From DATADF01 sp046263155 (GTDB lineage: Bacteria; Actinomycetota; CADDZG01; WHSQ01): 23,073 nucleotides of DNA. Position 1 is the stretch's first letter. Each line of letters starts with the position of its first letter. The notes beneath the pieces were generated by a model. It worked only from the letters and a program-made list of their open reading frames with translations, was not told where the DNA came from and ran no database searches. Where the stretch lies: contig JBHELF010000065.1 in NCBI GenBank assembly GCA_046263155.1, positions 1-23,073 of the forward strand, given 5' to 3'. Positions 1 through 7,681 of the stretch are shown here, one piece after another. The translations under genes and the position numbers were made by a program.

Positions 1-456
1 CAGAGGTTTGGCGGCGTCGCTTCGATCCAGAAGCGCGGCCACGCCCACCGGCTCACCCCCGGAGGCCCTGACCAGATCCACCACTCGGCGCGCCGACTCG
101 CCTGTTGTCACGACGTCTTCGACCACGAGCACACGTTCTTGAGGCGCGATTGAGAATCCGCGTCTGAAGTGAAGCTCGTCGCCCTCGCGCTCCGCGAAGA
201 CAAAGCGCGCCGAGGATGCCAGAGCCGTCGCGAAACCAAGCACTACCGCGCCGACCGCGGGGCTGGCCACCACGTCAAAGCTCAATCCAGGAGCGGCTGC
301 CAGCGATTCTCCGAATCGCTGCGTCAAGTGCGGATCCTCGAGCACTCGGAATTTCTGCACGAAGGCATTGGAATGTCGACCCGAGCTAAGGCGGAAGTGT
401 CCTCTCAGCAGTGCACCTCGCTCCCTCAGTACGTCGAGAATCTCTGCCGCGTTCAG
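1..456 (-). CDS. pyrE: Orotate phosphoribosyltransferase, 3' end cut by window edge
   Basis: Transfers phosphoribose from PRPP to orotate to give OMP, the fifth step of UMP synthesis. Reading the reverse complement by hand gives 152 codons open to the window edge. The N-terminus has the usual family shape (an EILDVLRERGALLRGHF stretch, then LSSGRHS), and the PRPP-binding loop VLVVEDVVTTGES is at residues 109-121. The C-terminus, probably a few tens of residues, lies outside the window. No ATG, GTG or TTG codon exists in frame at the N-terminus. The best start is CTG at 456-454, eight bases after a strong GGAGGAG (465-471) and overlapping the pyrF stop as CTGA, the same 4-base overlap seen at many junctions here. 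It is the last visible gene of the pyr operon. The product is confident; the start is likely but unusual. Confidence 0.93.
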   Translation of the reverse strand, partial: MNAAEILDVLRERGALLRGHFRLSSGRHSNAFVQKFRVLEDPHLTQRFGESLAAAPGLSFDVVASPAVGAVVLGFATALASSARFVFAEREGDELHFRRGFSIAPQERVLVVEDVVTTGESARRVVDLVRASGGEPVGVAALLDRSDAAKPL

Positions 457-1175
457 GACTGGATCTCCTCCAGTACGCGCCGAGCCGCCGCGCTGGGATC
501 GTCGGCCTGCGTGATCGGCCGCCCGACCACGATGATGTCGGCGCCCGCGGAAATCGCGGACTTCGGCGTACTCGTCCGCTTCTGATCTCCTGCGTCGGAA
601 TCCAGGGTGCGTATGCCGGGGACCACCAGAAGGGGGCCGCCGTCCGTGCTCGGACCGAAGCGCGCCCTCAGGGCCTGCGCTTCTTGCGGGGAGCACACCA
701 GCGCGTCGACGCCGCCCTCCAGCGCGATCTCGGCGAGACGAACGACGGCCTCGCTCGGAGAGCCGCCTATGCCCAAGTTCCGAAGCGCGCCGGCGTCGAG
801 GCTTGTAAGCACAGTCACCGCCGCGATCGTCAACCCATTTGCCGCGCGCGCGGCGCGCGCTGCGGCATCGATCATCTCGCCGCCTCCGCTCGCATGCACC
901 GTGGTCAGGCTGGCACCCGTGGCGGCCACCGCGCGCACCGCGCCCTCGACCTGCGCGGGGATGTCGTGAAGCTTCAGATCAAGAAAGACCGGCCCGACCC
1001 CGCGCAGCTCTTCCACGATGGATGGGCCGAGCGCGGTGAACGCCGTGAGCCCGACCTTGAACATTCCTGCCGACTCTTCGGTGGCCTGCGCGAGCTCGAG
1101 GATCGTCGTCCGCTCGGGCAGGTCGAGCGCCACACACAACGGACTTGTCAGAGAATCTTGTCCGAGGGCGATCAC
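453..1175 (-). CDS. pyrF: Orotidine 5'-phosphate decarboxylase
   Basis: Decarboxylates OMP to UMP, the final step of de novo pyrimidine synthesis, in the cytoplasm. The product is 240 aa, normal for the family. The catalytic motif FLDLKLHDIP gives Asp66, Lys68 and Asp71, the D-x-K-x-x-D signature. The phosphate-gripper end ADIIVVGRPIT lies near residue 215, and VALDLP near residue 15 begins the barrel. The start is GTG at 1175-1173, overlapping the pyrD stop (GTGA), so the two are probably translationally coupled. Its own stop overlaps the pyrE start. Confidence 0.96.
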   Translation of the reverse strand: MIALGQDSLTSPLCVALDLPERTTILELAQATEESAGMFKVGLTAFTALGPSIVEELRGVGPVFLDLKLHDIPAQVEGAVRAVAATGASLTTVHASGGGEMIDAAARAARAANGLTIAAVTVLTSLDAGALRNLGIGGSPSEAVVRLAEIALEGGVDALVCSPQEAQALRARFGPSTDGGPLLVVPGIRTLDSDAGDQKRTSTPKSAISAGADIIVVGRPITQADDPSAAARRVLEEIQS

Positions 1176-2104
1176 CCTTCGAGCTTCACCGCGCCCACCA
1201 GCTCCGCAACGCTGGCCACCTGGTGGCGAACCATGTACTGGGCCAAGCCTTTTGTCACGTCGAGCGGAGCGCGCGGATTTACGAAGTTGGCCGTACCCAC
1301 CGCAATGGCGGATGCGCCCGCGAGGATGAGTTCGAGCGCATCCTCGGCCGTGCGTATTCCTCCCTGTCCGATGAGCGGGACATGGGGGAATGCTTGATGG
1401 ATCTCGTGCACCGCACGCACGGCCACGGGTCGAATGGCCGGTCCGGAGAGACCGCCGATCGTTCCCGCGAGCTTGGGTCGTCGCGTCTCGGTGTCGATGG
1501 ACATGCCGAAGACGGTGTTGATGAGCGAGAGACCGTCGGCTCCCGCGTCCAGCGCGACCTCCGCGACCTCGACAAGAGAGGTCACGTTCGGTGACAGCTT
1601 CGGGTAGACGGGAACTCGCTTCAGGGCACTTTTCACGCTGCCCACGACCTCCGCAGTCGCCCTCGGTGAGTGCGCAAACATGTTGTTGCGGTCCTCGAGG
1701 TTCGGACAGGAGATGTTGACCTCAACGGCGGCGATCCCACGTCCCCCGGTACGCAGCTTGTCCGCGACCTTCACAAACTCATCCACCGTGTTGCCGGCGA
1801 TCGAGGCGACCACCGTGGCGTCCTTTTTCAGAAGCCAGGGGAGGTCCTCGGTGATGAAGTGATCCACTCCTTTGTTCTGGATTCCTATCGCGTTCAGCAT
1901 TCCCGAAGGCGTCTCGCACATCCGCGGAGTCGGCTTGCCCTTCCACGGCACTGCGGTCATCGACTTGACGATGATGCCGCCGAGCTTCGACAGATCGACG
2001 AACGCCGAGGCCTCGCGACCGGCACCGTACGTGCCGGAGGCCACCAGTACCGGACTGCGAAGCTGGATGCTTCCGAGTTGGGTCGTGAGTGTCGGCGCCG
2101 CCAT
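1172..2104 (-). CDS. pyrD: Dihydroorotate dehydrogenase, class 1B catalytic subunit
   Basis: Oxidises dihydroorotate to orotate on FMN; in class 1B the electrons leave through PyrK to NAD+. The product is 310 aa. The active-site stretch VEVNISCPN carries Cys133, the catalytic base of class 1 enzymes (class 2 uses Ser). The end of the barrel has GQGGIRTAEDALE and AGASAIAVGTANF, the FMN phosphate site. pyrK lies just upstream, which supports class 1B. The open frame continues upstream to about 2272, but that part is Arg-rich, overlaps pyrK and looks noncoding. The ATG at 2104-2102, two bases after the pyrK TAG and preceded by GGGGAA, gives a normal N-terminus (MAAPTLTTQLGSIQL). Confidence 0.96.
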   Translation of the reverse strand: MAAPTLTTQLGSIQLRSPVLVASGTYGAGREASAFVDLSKLGGIIVKSMTAVPWKGKPTPRMCETPSGMLNAIGIQNKGVDHFITEDLPWLLKKDATVVASIAGNTVDEFVKVADKLRTGGRGIAAVEVNISCPNLEDRNNMFAHSPRATAEVVGSVKSALKRVPVYPKLSPNVTSLVEVAEVALDAGADGLSLINTVFGMSIDTETRRPKLAGTIGGLSGPAIRPVAVRAVHEIHQAFPHVPLIGQGGIRTAEDALELILAGASAIAVGTANFVNPRAPLDVTKGLAQYMVRHQVASVAELVGAVKLEG

Positions 2105-2106
2105 CG

Positions 2107-3039
2107 CTAATTCCCCGGCGGCGGGTGTTCGTGGTCGCTGTCGCCGAACAGCGTCTGTCGGACCGGGACGCCCGCGGGCGACAACTCGGCCTGATCCATC
2201 GCGACCGCATCCACGGACACCACTCCGTTCCAGATGACGGCCGCGCCGTTGAAGACGGGGCCCTCGATACAAGAGCGCGCGTACACGATCTCGTCCTCAG
2301 CGACGTCCTGCCGTTTCGGTTTGCGGAGCGGCATGACGCAGCTCATACACACGCCGTAGCCGCACGCCATCAGTTCCTCGACTGCGACCTGCACCGGGAT
2401 CTTCTGTTCCATGCAGACGTTCGACACGGCGCCGAGCATTGGGTGGGGGCCGCACGCATAGACGACCTCCGTCTCGCACTTCTCCATCGTCTCCGTCAGG
2501 ATGTCGGTCACCTTGCCCTTGTCCCCGGTGCTGCCGTCGTCGGTCGTGATTCGACAGATCGACGCGACTCGTCGCGCCTCGATCTGATTGAGAAGCAGCC
2601 CGACCGTGCGCGCGCCGAGGATCACATCGACGCGATGGCCCTCGTTACGAAGTTCGTCGGCGAGAAAGAACAGCGGCGCGGCTCCGATTCCACCGCCCAC
2701 GAGCAAGCAGTGGGCACGCCTCTTCGGCAGAGCAAACCCGCGTCCCAGGGGACCGATCAAGTCGATGGTCGAGTGGGCGCGCAACATCGACAGGTACTCC
2801 GAACCGGGCCCCCGTACGTCGAACACCAACTCGATCGTCGAAGCCCATCCGCCGCGGCGGTGCAGGCGGTAGACGGAGAAGGGACGCCGCAATATGTGCG
2901 CGCGGTCGTCCCCGCAGCGAATATTGACGAATTGCCCCGGGCGCATCTTCTCCCCGACTTCGGGCGCGACGACTGTCAGCGAGTGGTAGTGCTCGCCGTA
3001 CTTCTTGTGCGACAGGACCTCACCCGAGGTGATATGCAT
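2107..3039 (-). CDS. pyrK: Dihydroorotate dehydrogenase electron-transfer subunit (FAD, 2Fe-2S)
   Basis: Passes electrons from PyrD's FMN through a 2Fe-2S cluster and FAD to NAD+. The product is 310 aa. It has a ferredoxin-reductase-like FAD domain with RRPFSVYRL at residues 51-59. The NAD-binding glycine loop LLVGGGIGAAP is near 112-122, and ACGPHPML near 195-202. The cluster cysteines are Cys226, Cys231, Cys234 and Cys257, the CX4CX2CXnC pattern of PyrK. The family is usually about 250-270 aa; here a proline-rich tail of about 40 residues is added, with no recognised domain. ATG 3039 is preceded by GAGGG and lies nine bases after carB. Many actinobacteria use a quinone-linked class 2 PyrD with no PyrK. 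Confidence 0.95.
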   Translation of the reverse strand: MHITSGEVLSHKKYGEHYHSLTVVAPEVGEKMRPGQFVNIRCGDDRAHILRRPFSVYRLHRRGGWASTIELVFDVRGPGSEYLSMLRAHSTIDLIGPLGRGFALPKRRAHCLLVGGGIGAAPLFFLADELRNEGHRVDVILGARTVGLLLNQIEARRVASICRITTDDGSTGDKGKVTDILTETMEKCETEVVYACGPHPMLGAVSNVCMEQKIPVQVAVEELMACGYGVCMSCVMPLRKPKRQDVAEDEIVYARSCIEGPVFNGAAVIWNGVVSVDAVAMDQAELSPAGVPVRQTLFGDSDHEHPPPGN

Positions 3040-3048
3040 CAGTGCCCT

Positions 3049-6000
3049 CTAGCCTCGCGCCTCGGTTTTTGCGAGGTACTCCTGCAGCGAGTGCACCTTC
3101 ACCTCGTTGGCCACGAGCGCCTCGATCCCCTGGACGGCGGCGGCCATGCCGGCCATGGTCGTGATGCAGGGAACTCCCCCGTTCACCGCCGCGGTTCGGA
3201 TGAAGTACCCGTCGGAGCGCGCCTTGCGACCAAATGGCGTATTGAAGACGAGATCGATGTCGCCGGACGCTATTCGCTCAACCAGACTGGGAGGCCCCCC
3301 GCCCGCCCCTCGTCCACGTTCGGATTCCTGCGACACCTTGCCGACGATCTCCGCATCGACCCCGGCCCGTTGAAGTACATGAGCGGTTCCCTTCGTGGCC
3401 AGGATGTGGAAGCCGAGATCCGCGAGTCGCTTCGCCGGGAATATCACCGCCCGCTTGTCACGGTTTGCTACCGAGATGAAGACCGTCCCCTTGGTGGGCA
3501 GCCGAACCCCCGCCGCCGTCTCCGCCTTGGCGAACGCGGCGCCGAAGTTGTCGTCGATGCCCATAACCTCGCCGGTCGAACGCATCTCGGGCCCTAGAAC
3601 CGTGTCGACGCCTGGGAACCGCTCGAACGGCAAGACGGCTTCTTTCACCGCGACGTGTTTCAAGCCATCGTGGCCTACCCTTCGGCGCGGCAGCAGCCCC
3701 TCGCCGCGAAGATCCTCGAGCGAGGCCCCCGCCATTACCCGGGCGGCGACCTTGGCAAGCGGGATACCGATCGCCTTCGAGGTAAAGGGGACCGTGCGCG
3801 ACGCGCGCGGGTTCGCCTCGAGCACGAAGACCTGATCCTCCTTGACGGCAAACTGGATGTTGATCAACCCACGCACGCCCAGGTTGCGCGCGATCGCCTC
3901 CGTCGTCGCGATAACGCGCTCCTCCAGGTCCTCTCCGAGCGTGAAAGGCGGGAGCGCGCATGCGGAGTCGCCCGAGTGGATCCCCGCCTCCTCGATGTGC
4001 TCCAGCACTCCACCGACGAACAGCTCGCTGCCGTCGAACACCGCATCGCAGTCGATCTCGACGGCGCCCTCCAGGAACTCGTCTATGAGCACCGGATGCT
4101 CCGGCGAGACCTGGGCCGCGGTCGCCATATAGCGCTCGAGGGAGGACTCCTCGTAGACGATCTCCATCGCGCGGCCACCGAGCACATATGAAGGTCGCAC
4201 GAGAACCGGGTATCCGACCGACGCGGCGATGGCGCGCGCTTCGGCGACGGACCGAGCGAGCCCGTTAGGAGGATGCGGCAGGGACAGGTCGGCGAGTAGC
4301 GCCCCAAAACGCTCTCGATCTTCAGCGCGGTCGATCGCGTCCGACGACGTGCCGAGGATGGAGACGCCCGCCGCCGTGAGTTTCTCGGCGAGCTTCAGAG
4401 GCGTCTGGCCCCCGAGCTGCACGATCACCCCGACCGGACGCTCGCGCTCATAGACGTTCAGGACGTCCTCGAGGGTGAGCGGTTCGAAATAGAGACGATC
4501 CGAGGTGTCGTAATCGGTCGACACAGTCTCCGGATTGCAGTTCACCATGATCGTCTCGAAACCCGCGTCGCGCAGCGCGAACGATGCATGCACACAGCAG
4601 TAGTCGAATTCGATGCCCTGCCCGATACGGTTCGGGCCCGATCCCAGAATCATGATCTTGGGACGGTCGCCGTCCTCGACCTCGTCCTCTTCTTCATAGG
4701 TCGAGTAGTGGTACGGGGTGTGGGCTTCGAACTCTGCGGCGCACGTATCGACCGTCTTATAGGTGGGCACGATCCCCGAGGCGATCCGACGCGCCCGCAC
4801 GTCGGCCTCCTGCGAGCCCACGCAGCGCGCGATCTGGGCATCCGAGAAACCGAGACGCTTTGCGGCGCGCAGCTCCGAGTCGTCGATCCGATCGAGCGAT
4901 TCGAGGGCCTCGAGGGCGCGGCGCGTGGCCGCGAGCCGGCCGATCTGCGCGGTGAACCAGGGATCGATCTGCGTCGACGTGGCGACCTCCGCCTCCTCCA
5001 GTCCCTCGTACAGCGCGCGCTCGATCAACGGCAGCCGGTCCTCCGTCGGTCGCGTCAGCGCGGCCCGCAGAGCATCCATCGACATCGTCGACGCCGAACC
5101 CGCCAGCCCGGGCAGATCGCGTTCCAGTGAGCGGTAGCCCTTTTGCACGGCCTCGGCAAAGGTCCGGCCGATCGCCATCACTTCGCCGACGGATTTCATC
5201 TTCGTGCCGAGAGTGGGCTCGGCCCCCGGGAACTTCTCGAAGGCCCAGCGGGGAACCTTGACGACCACGTAGTCGATCGAGGGCTCGAAGCAGGCCGGCG
5301 TCTTCTTCGTGATGTCGTTGTCGATCTCGTCGAGCGAATAACCGACCGCGAGCTTGGCGGCGATCTTGGCGATGGGAAAACCGGTTGCCTTGGAGGCGAG
5401 GGCGCTGGACCGAGACACCCGCGGATTCATCTCTATGACGACGCGCCGCCCGGTGGCGGGCTCCACGGCGAACTGCACGTTCGAGCCACCGGTCTCCACG
5501 CCGATCGCGCGCATAACGGCGGCGCCGTCGTCGCGCATTCCTTGGTACTCGACATCGGTCAAGGTCATCGCCGGCGCGACCGTCACGGAATCTCCGGTGT
5601 GAACCCCCATCGGATCCACGTTCTCGATGGAACAGACGACGACGACGTTGTCCTTGAAATCGCGCATCAACTCGAGCTCGAACTCTTTCCAGCCCTCGAT
5701 CGATTCCTCGACCAGGACCTCGCCGATGGCCGACAGGCGCAGGCCCTCGCCGACGACCGTTCGAAGCTCTTCGGGGTCGCGCACGATTCCCGATCCCGCG
5801 CCCCCGAGGATGTAGGAGGGCCGGATCACGACGGGGTACCCGAGCTCGTCGGCTGCGCCGAGGGCGTCCTCGATCGAGTACGCGAACCTCGAGCGCGGAA
5901 CGTCCAGGCCCGCCGCCTCCATCGTCTCGCGGAACAACCGGCGGTCCTCGGCCTTCCGAATCGACTCGACGCCGGCGCCGATCAACTCGACGTCGTAGGA

Positions 6001-6327
6001 ATCGAGCACTCCGGACGTCGCCAGCTCCATCGCGACGTTGAGACCCGTCTGCCCGCCGAGCGTCGGAAGACAGGCATCGGGCCGCTCCTTGGCGATGACC
6101 TTCGCGACGTAGTCCGGCGTGATGGGCTCGACGTAGGTCGCGTCCGCGAACTCGGGATCGGTCATGATCGTGGCCGGGTTGGAGTTCACCAGTACGACTT
6201 CGTAGCCCTCGTCGCGCAGGATCTTGCAAGCCTGCACCCCGGAATAATCGAACTCACAAGCCTGCCCGATGACAATCGGCCCGCTCCCGATGACGAGGAT
6301 CTTGTGCAGATCGACGCGCCTGGGCAC
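3049..6327 (-). CDS. carB: Carbamoyl-phosphate synthase large subunit
   Basis: Makes carbamoyl phosphate from bicarbonate, two ATP and ammonia supplied by CarA, feeding pyrimidine and arginine synthesis. The product is 1092 aa, full length. Two homologous ATP-grasp halves are visible: the first opens with KILVIGSGPIVIGQ and the second with KIMILGSGPNRIGQGIEFDY near residue 555. Each half has the GGQT.L motif and an EMNPR or EANPR metal-binding end. The last ~140 residues form an MGS-like regulatory domain, in which a short Gly-rich insert (about 1020-1030) is seen. The GTG start at 6327-6325 directly abuts the TAG of the 34-codon gene upstream (TAGGTG), so translation by re-initiation is plausible. 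Confidence 0.97.
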   Translation of the reverse strand: MPRRVDLHKILVIGSGPIVIGQACEFDYSGVQACKILRDEGYEVVLVNSNPATIMTDPEFADATYVEPITPDYVAKVIAKERPDACLPTLGGQTGLNVAMELATSGVLDSYDVELIGAGVESIRKAEDRRLFRETMEAAGLDVPRSRFAYSIEDALGAADELGYPVVIRPSYILGGAGSGIVRDPEELRTVVGEGLRLSAIGEVLVEESIEGWKEFELELMRDFKDNVVVVCSIENVDPMGVHTGDSVTVAPAMTLTDVEYQGMRDDGAAVMRAIGVETGGSNVQFAVEPATGRRVVIEMNPRVSRSSALASKATGFPIAKIAAKLAVGYSLDEIDNDITKKTPACFEPSIDYVVVKVPRWAFEKFPGAEPTLGTKMKSVGEVMAIGRTFAEAVQKGYRSLERDLPGLAGSASTMSMDALRAALTRPTEDRLPLIERALYEGLEEAEVATSTQIDPWFTAQIGRLAATRRALEALESLDRIDDSELRAAKRLGFSDAQIARCVGSQEADVRARRIASGIVPTYKTVDTCAAEFEAHTPYHYSTYEEEDEVEDGDRPKIMILGSGPNRIGQGIEFDYCCVHASFALRDAGFETIMVNCNPETVSTDYDTSDRLYFEPLTLEDVLNVYERERPVGVIVQLGGQTPLKLAEKLTAAGVSILGTSSDAIDRAEDRERFGALLADLSLPHPPNGLARSVAEARAIAASVGYPVLVRPSYVLGGRAMEIVYEESSLERYMATAAQVSPEHPVLIDEFLEGAVEIDCDAVFDGSELFVGGVLEHIEEAGIHSGDSACALPPFTLGEDLEERVIATTEAIARNLGVRGLINIQFAVKEDQVFVLEANPRASRTVPFTSKAIGIPLAKVAARVMAGASLEDLRGEGLLPRRRVGHDGLKHVAVKEAVLPFERFPGVDTVLGPEMRSTGEVMGIDDNFGAAFAKAETAAGVRLPTKGTVFISVANRDKRAVIFPAKRLADLGFHILATKGTAHVLQRAGVDAEIVGKVSQESERGRGAGGGPPSLVERIASGDIDLVFNTPFGRKARSDGYFIRTAAVNGGVPCITTMAGMAAAVQGIEALVANEVKVHSLQEYLAKTEARG

Positions 6328-6432
6328 CTAGCGGTTCGCTCCCCTGGCCTCGGCTTTGCGCTTCTCGCGCTCCCGCTTCTTCCTCTGGCGCTTCTTCTTC
6401 CAGCCGACCGCCTTGCGGTCGCCTCGTCCCAT
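6328..6432 (-). CDS. 34-residue, highly basic small protein between carA and carB
   Basis: This is an unrecognised small gene of 34 codons plus TAG. The protein begins MGRGDRKAVGWKKKRQRKK and ends EARGANR. Seventeen of 34 residues are Lys or Arg and only four are acidic, with one Trp (W11); residues 12-30 could form one long charged helix. It has the best Shine-Dalgarno seen in the window, AGGAGG (6439-6444) six bases before ATG. It lies 13 bases after carA, and its stop abuts the carB start, so it is in the operon and probably coupled to carB. The MGRGDRK start resembles the N-terminus of the small ribosomal protein bTHX (MGKGDRR in Thermus, from memory), but the rest does not. A nucleic-acid or ribosome-binding role is only an inference from charge. 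Confidence 0.75.
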   Translation of the reverse strand: MGRGDRKAVGWKKKRQRKKREREKRKAEARGANR

Positions 6433-6438
6433 CACCCG

Positions 6439-6444
6439 CCTCCT
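6439..6444 (-). promoter_or_regulatory. Strong ribosome binding site of the 34-codon gene
   Basis: AGGAGG on the minus strand, embedded in AAAGGAGG and six bases before the ATG at 6432. It lies in the 13-base gap after the carA stop. It is the main reason for calling this very short frame a real gene. Confidence 0.8.
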
Positions 6445-6445
6445 T

Positions 6446-7681
6446 TCATTGGATCGCGGGATCATTTCGGCGGCCGCCCGCCCGCCCTGAAAGCTCCCGC
6501 GGCTCGAATCGTTCGATCATCATTCGGAAATCGGCAAACAGATAGCGAGAATCGTGGGGACCGGGCCCCGCCTCGGGGTGGTACTGAACGCTGTAGGCGA
6601 CGCCGGGCACCGCGATCCCTTCGACTGTCCCGTCGTTCAGGTTCGTGTGCGTGAGGCGGGCGGGAGTCTCCGTCAGCGAGGTCGCATCGACTGCGAAGCC
6701 GTGGTTCTGACAGGTGATCTCCACGCGCGGATGATCGACGCGGCCCACGGGATGGTTCCCGCCCCGATGGCCGAAGGACAGCTTGTACGTGCGCGCGCCC
6801 AGAGCGAGCCCCAGCAATTGGTGTCCCAGGCAGATCCCGAATATGGGGATTCGTCCGATCAGTTCCCGCAAAGTCTCGATCGCATAGGTCACGGGCTCGG
6901 GGTCGCCGGGCCCGTTCGAAAGAAACACTCCGTCATAGCCAGCGGACGAGACCTGAGCGGCCGATGTCTTTGCCGGCAGGACGGTTACGTCGAAGCCCGA
7001 CATTACGAGCAGGTCGAGGATGTTGCGCTTCATCCCGTAATCGAAGGCCGCCACGCGCCGGCGAGGCCCGCGAATGGGCGGGCGGGAAGCCGCCAGGGCC
7101 GTCGTCGCAGGATTCCTCTCGCGGCCGGCCGCGAAGCCCGACGCGGCGCGCTCGTTGAGAGTCTCTTGATCCCACGAATAGGGCTCCGTCGTCGTCACCT
7201 CTGCAGCGAGATCGCGACCGACCAGACCGGGGGCCGCGCGCGCGACGTCCACGAGCTCATCGGGGTCGGCTATAGCGCTCGAGACCGCGCCCTTCATCGC
7301 CCCGCGCGTGCGCAGGTGGCGGGTGAGCCGGCGCGTGTCGATCTCGGCGACCCCGACTATGTCGCGCTGAGCAAGGTAGTCGTGCAGCGACTGCTCGGCC
7401 CGCCACGAGGAATGGACTGCCGACAGCTCTCGCACTACGAAGCCCGACAGCCAGGGACGGCTCGATTGGTCGTCGAAGGAGTTGGTCCCCGTGTTGCCGA
7501 TCTGGGGCGCGGTCATGGCGACGATCTGGCCGTGGTACGAGGGATCGGTCAGAACCTCTTGGTAGCCAGACAGAGACGTGTTGAAGCAGACCTCGCCGGT
7601 CGCGGTCCCGACCGCCCCGAACGACACTCCCGCGAAGACGCTTCCGTCCTCCAACGCGAGCAGGGCGCGGGTAACCGTCAC
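6446..7681 (-). CDS. carA: Carbamoyl-phosphate synthase small (glutamine amidotransferase) subunit
   Basis: Hydrolyses glutamine and channels ammonia to CarB. The product is 411 aa. The N-terminal CarA-specific domain has GEVCFNTSLSGYQE and TDPSYHGQI. The class I amidotransferase domain has the nucleophile Cys284 in GICLGHQLL and the pair His368/Glu370 in QYHPE. Residues ~175-208 form a basic, probably flexible linker. The frame stays open to 7825, but that part lies inside pyrC. The GTG at 7681-7679 overlaps the pyrC stop (GTGA), gives MTVTRALLALEDGSVF, and matches the normal CarA N-terminus. Confidence 0.96.
   Translation of the reverse strand: MTVTRALLALEDGSVFAGVSFGAVGTATGEVCFNTSLSGYQEVLTDPSYHGQIVAMTAPQIGNTGTNSFDDQSSRPWLSGFVVRELSAVHSSWRAEQSLHDYLAQRDIVGVAEIDTRRLTRHLRTRGAMKGAVSSAIADPDELVDVARAAPGLVGRDLAAEVTTTEPYSWDQETLNERAASGFAAGRERNPATTALAASRPPIRGPRRRVAAFDYGMKRNILDLLVMSGFDVTVLPAKTSAAQVSSAGYDGVFLSNGPGDPEPVTYAIETLRELIGRIPIFGICLGHQLLGLALGARTYKLSFGHRGGNHPVGRVDHPRVEITCQNHGFAVDATSLTETPARLTHTNLNDGTVEGIAVPGVAYSVQYHPEAGPGPHDSRYLFADFRMMIERFEPRELSGRAGGRRNDPAIQ

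Noticed and set aside
411..1397. 328-codon open frame on the plus strand opposite pyrF and pyrD
   Set aside because: Arg/Ala/Pro-rich translation with no domain; it lies antisense to two clearly conserved enzymes, as expected of a shadow frame in GC-rich DNA.
2105..2272. N-terminal extension of pyrD
   Set aside because: The extra 56 residues are Arg/Gly-rich and overlap pyrK; the ATG two bases after the pyrK stop gives the family N-terminus.
2089..3597. 502-codon open frame on the plus strand opposite pyrK and carB
   Set aside because: Long, but composition is that of an antisense shadow (Arg, His, Asp, Leu rich) and pyrK/carB are full length and conserved on the other strand.
5143..6654. 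503-codon open frame on the plus strand opposite carB and the 34-codon gene
   Set aside because: Antisense shadow of carB; no recognisable motif and no ribosome binding site.
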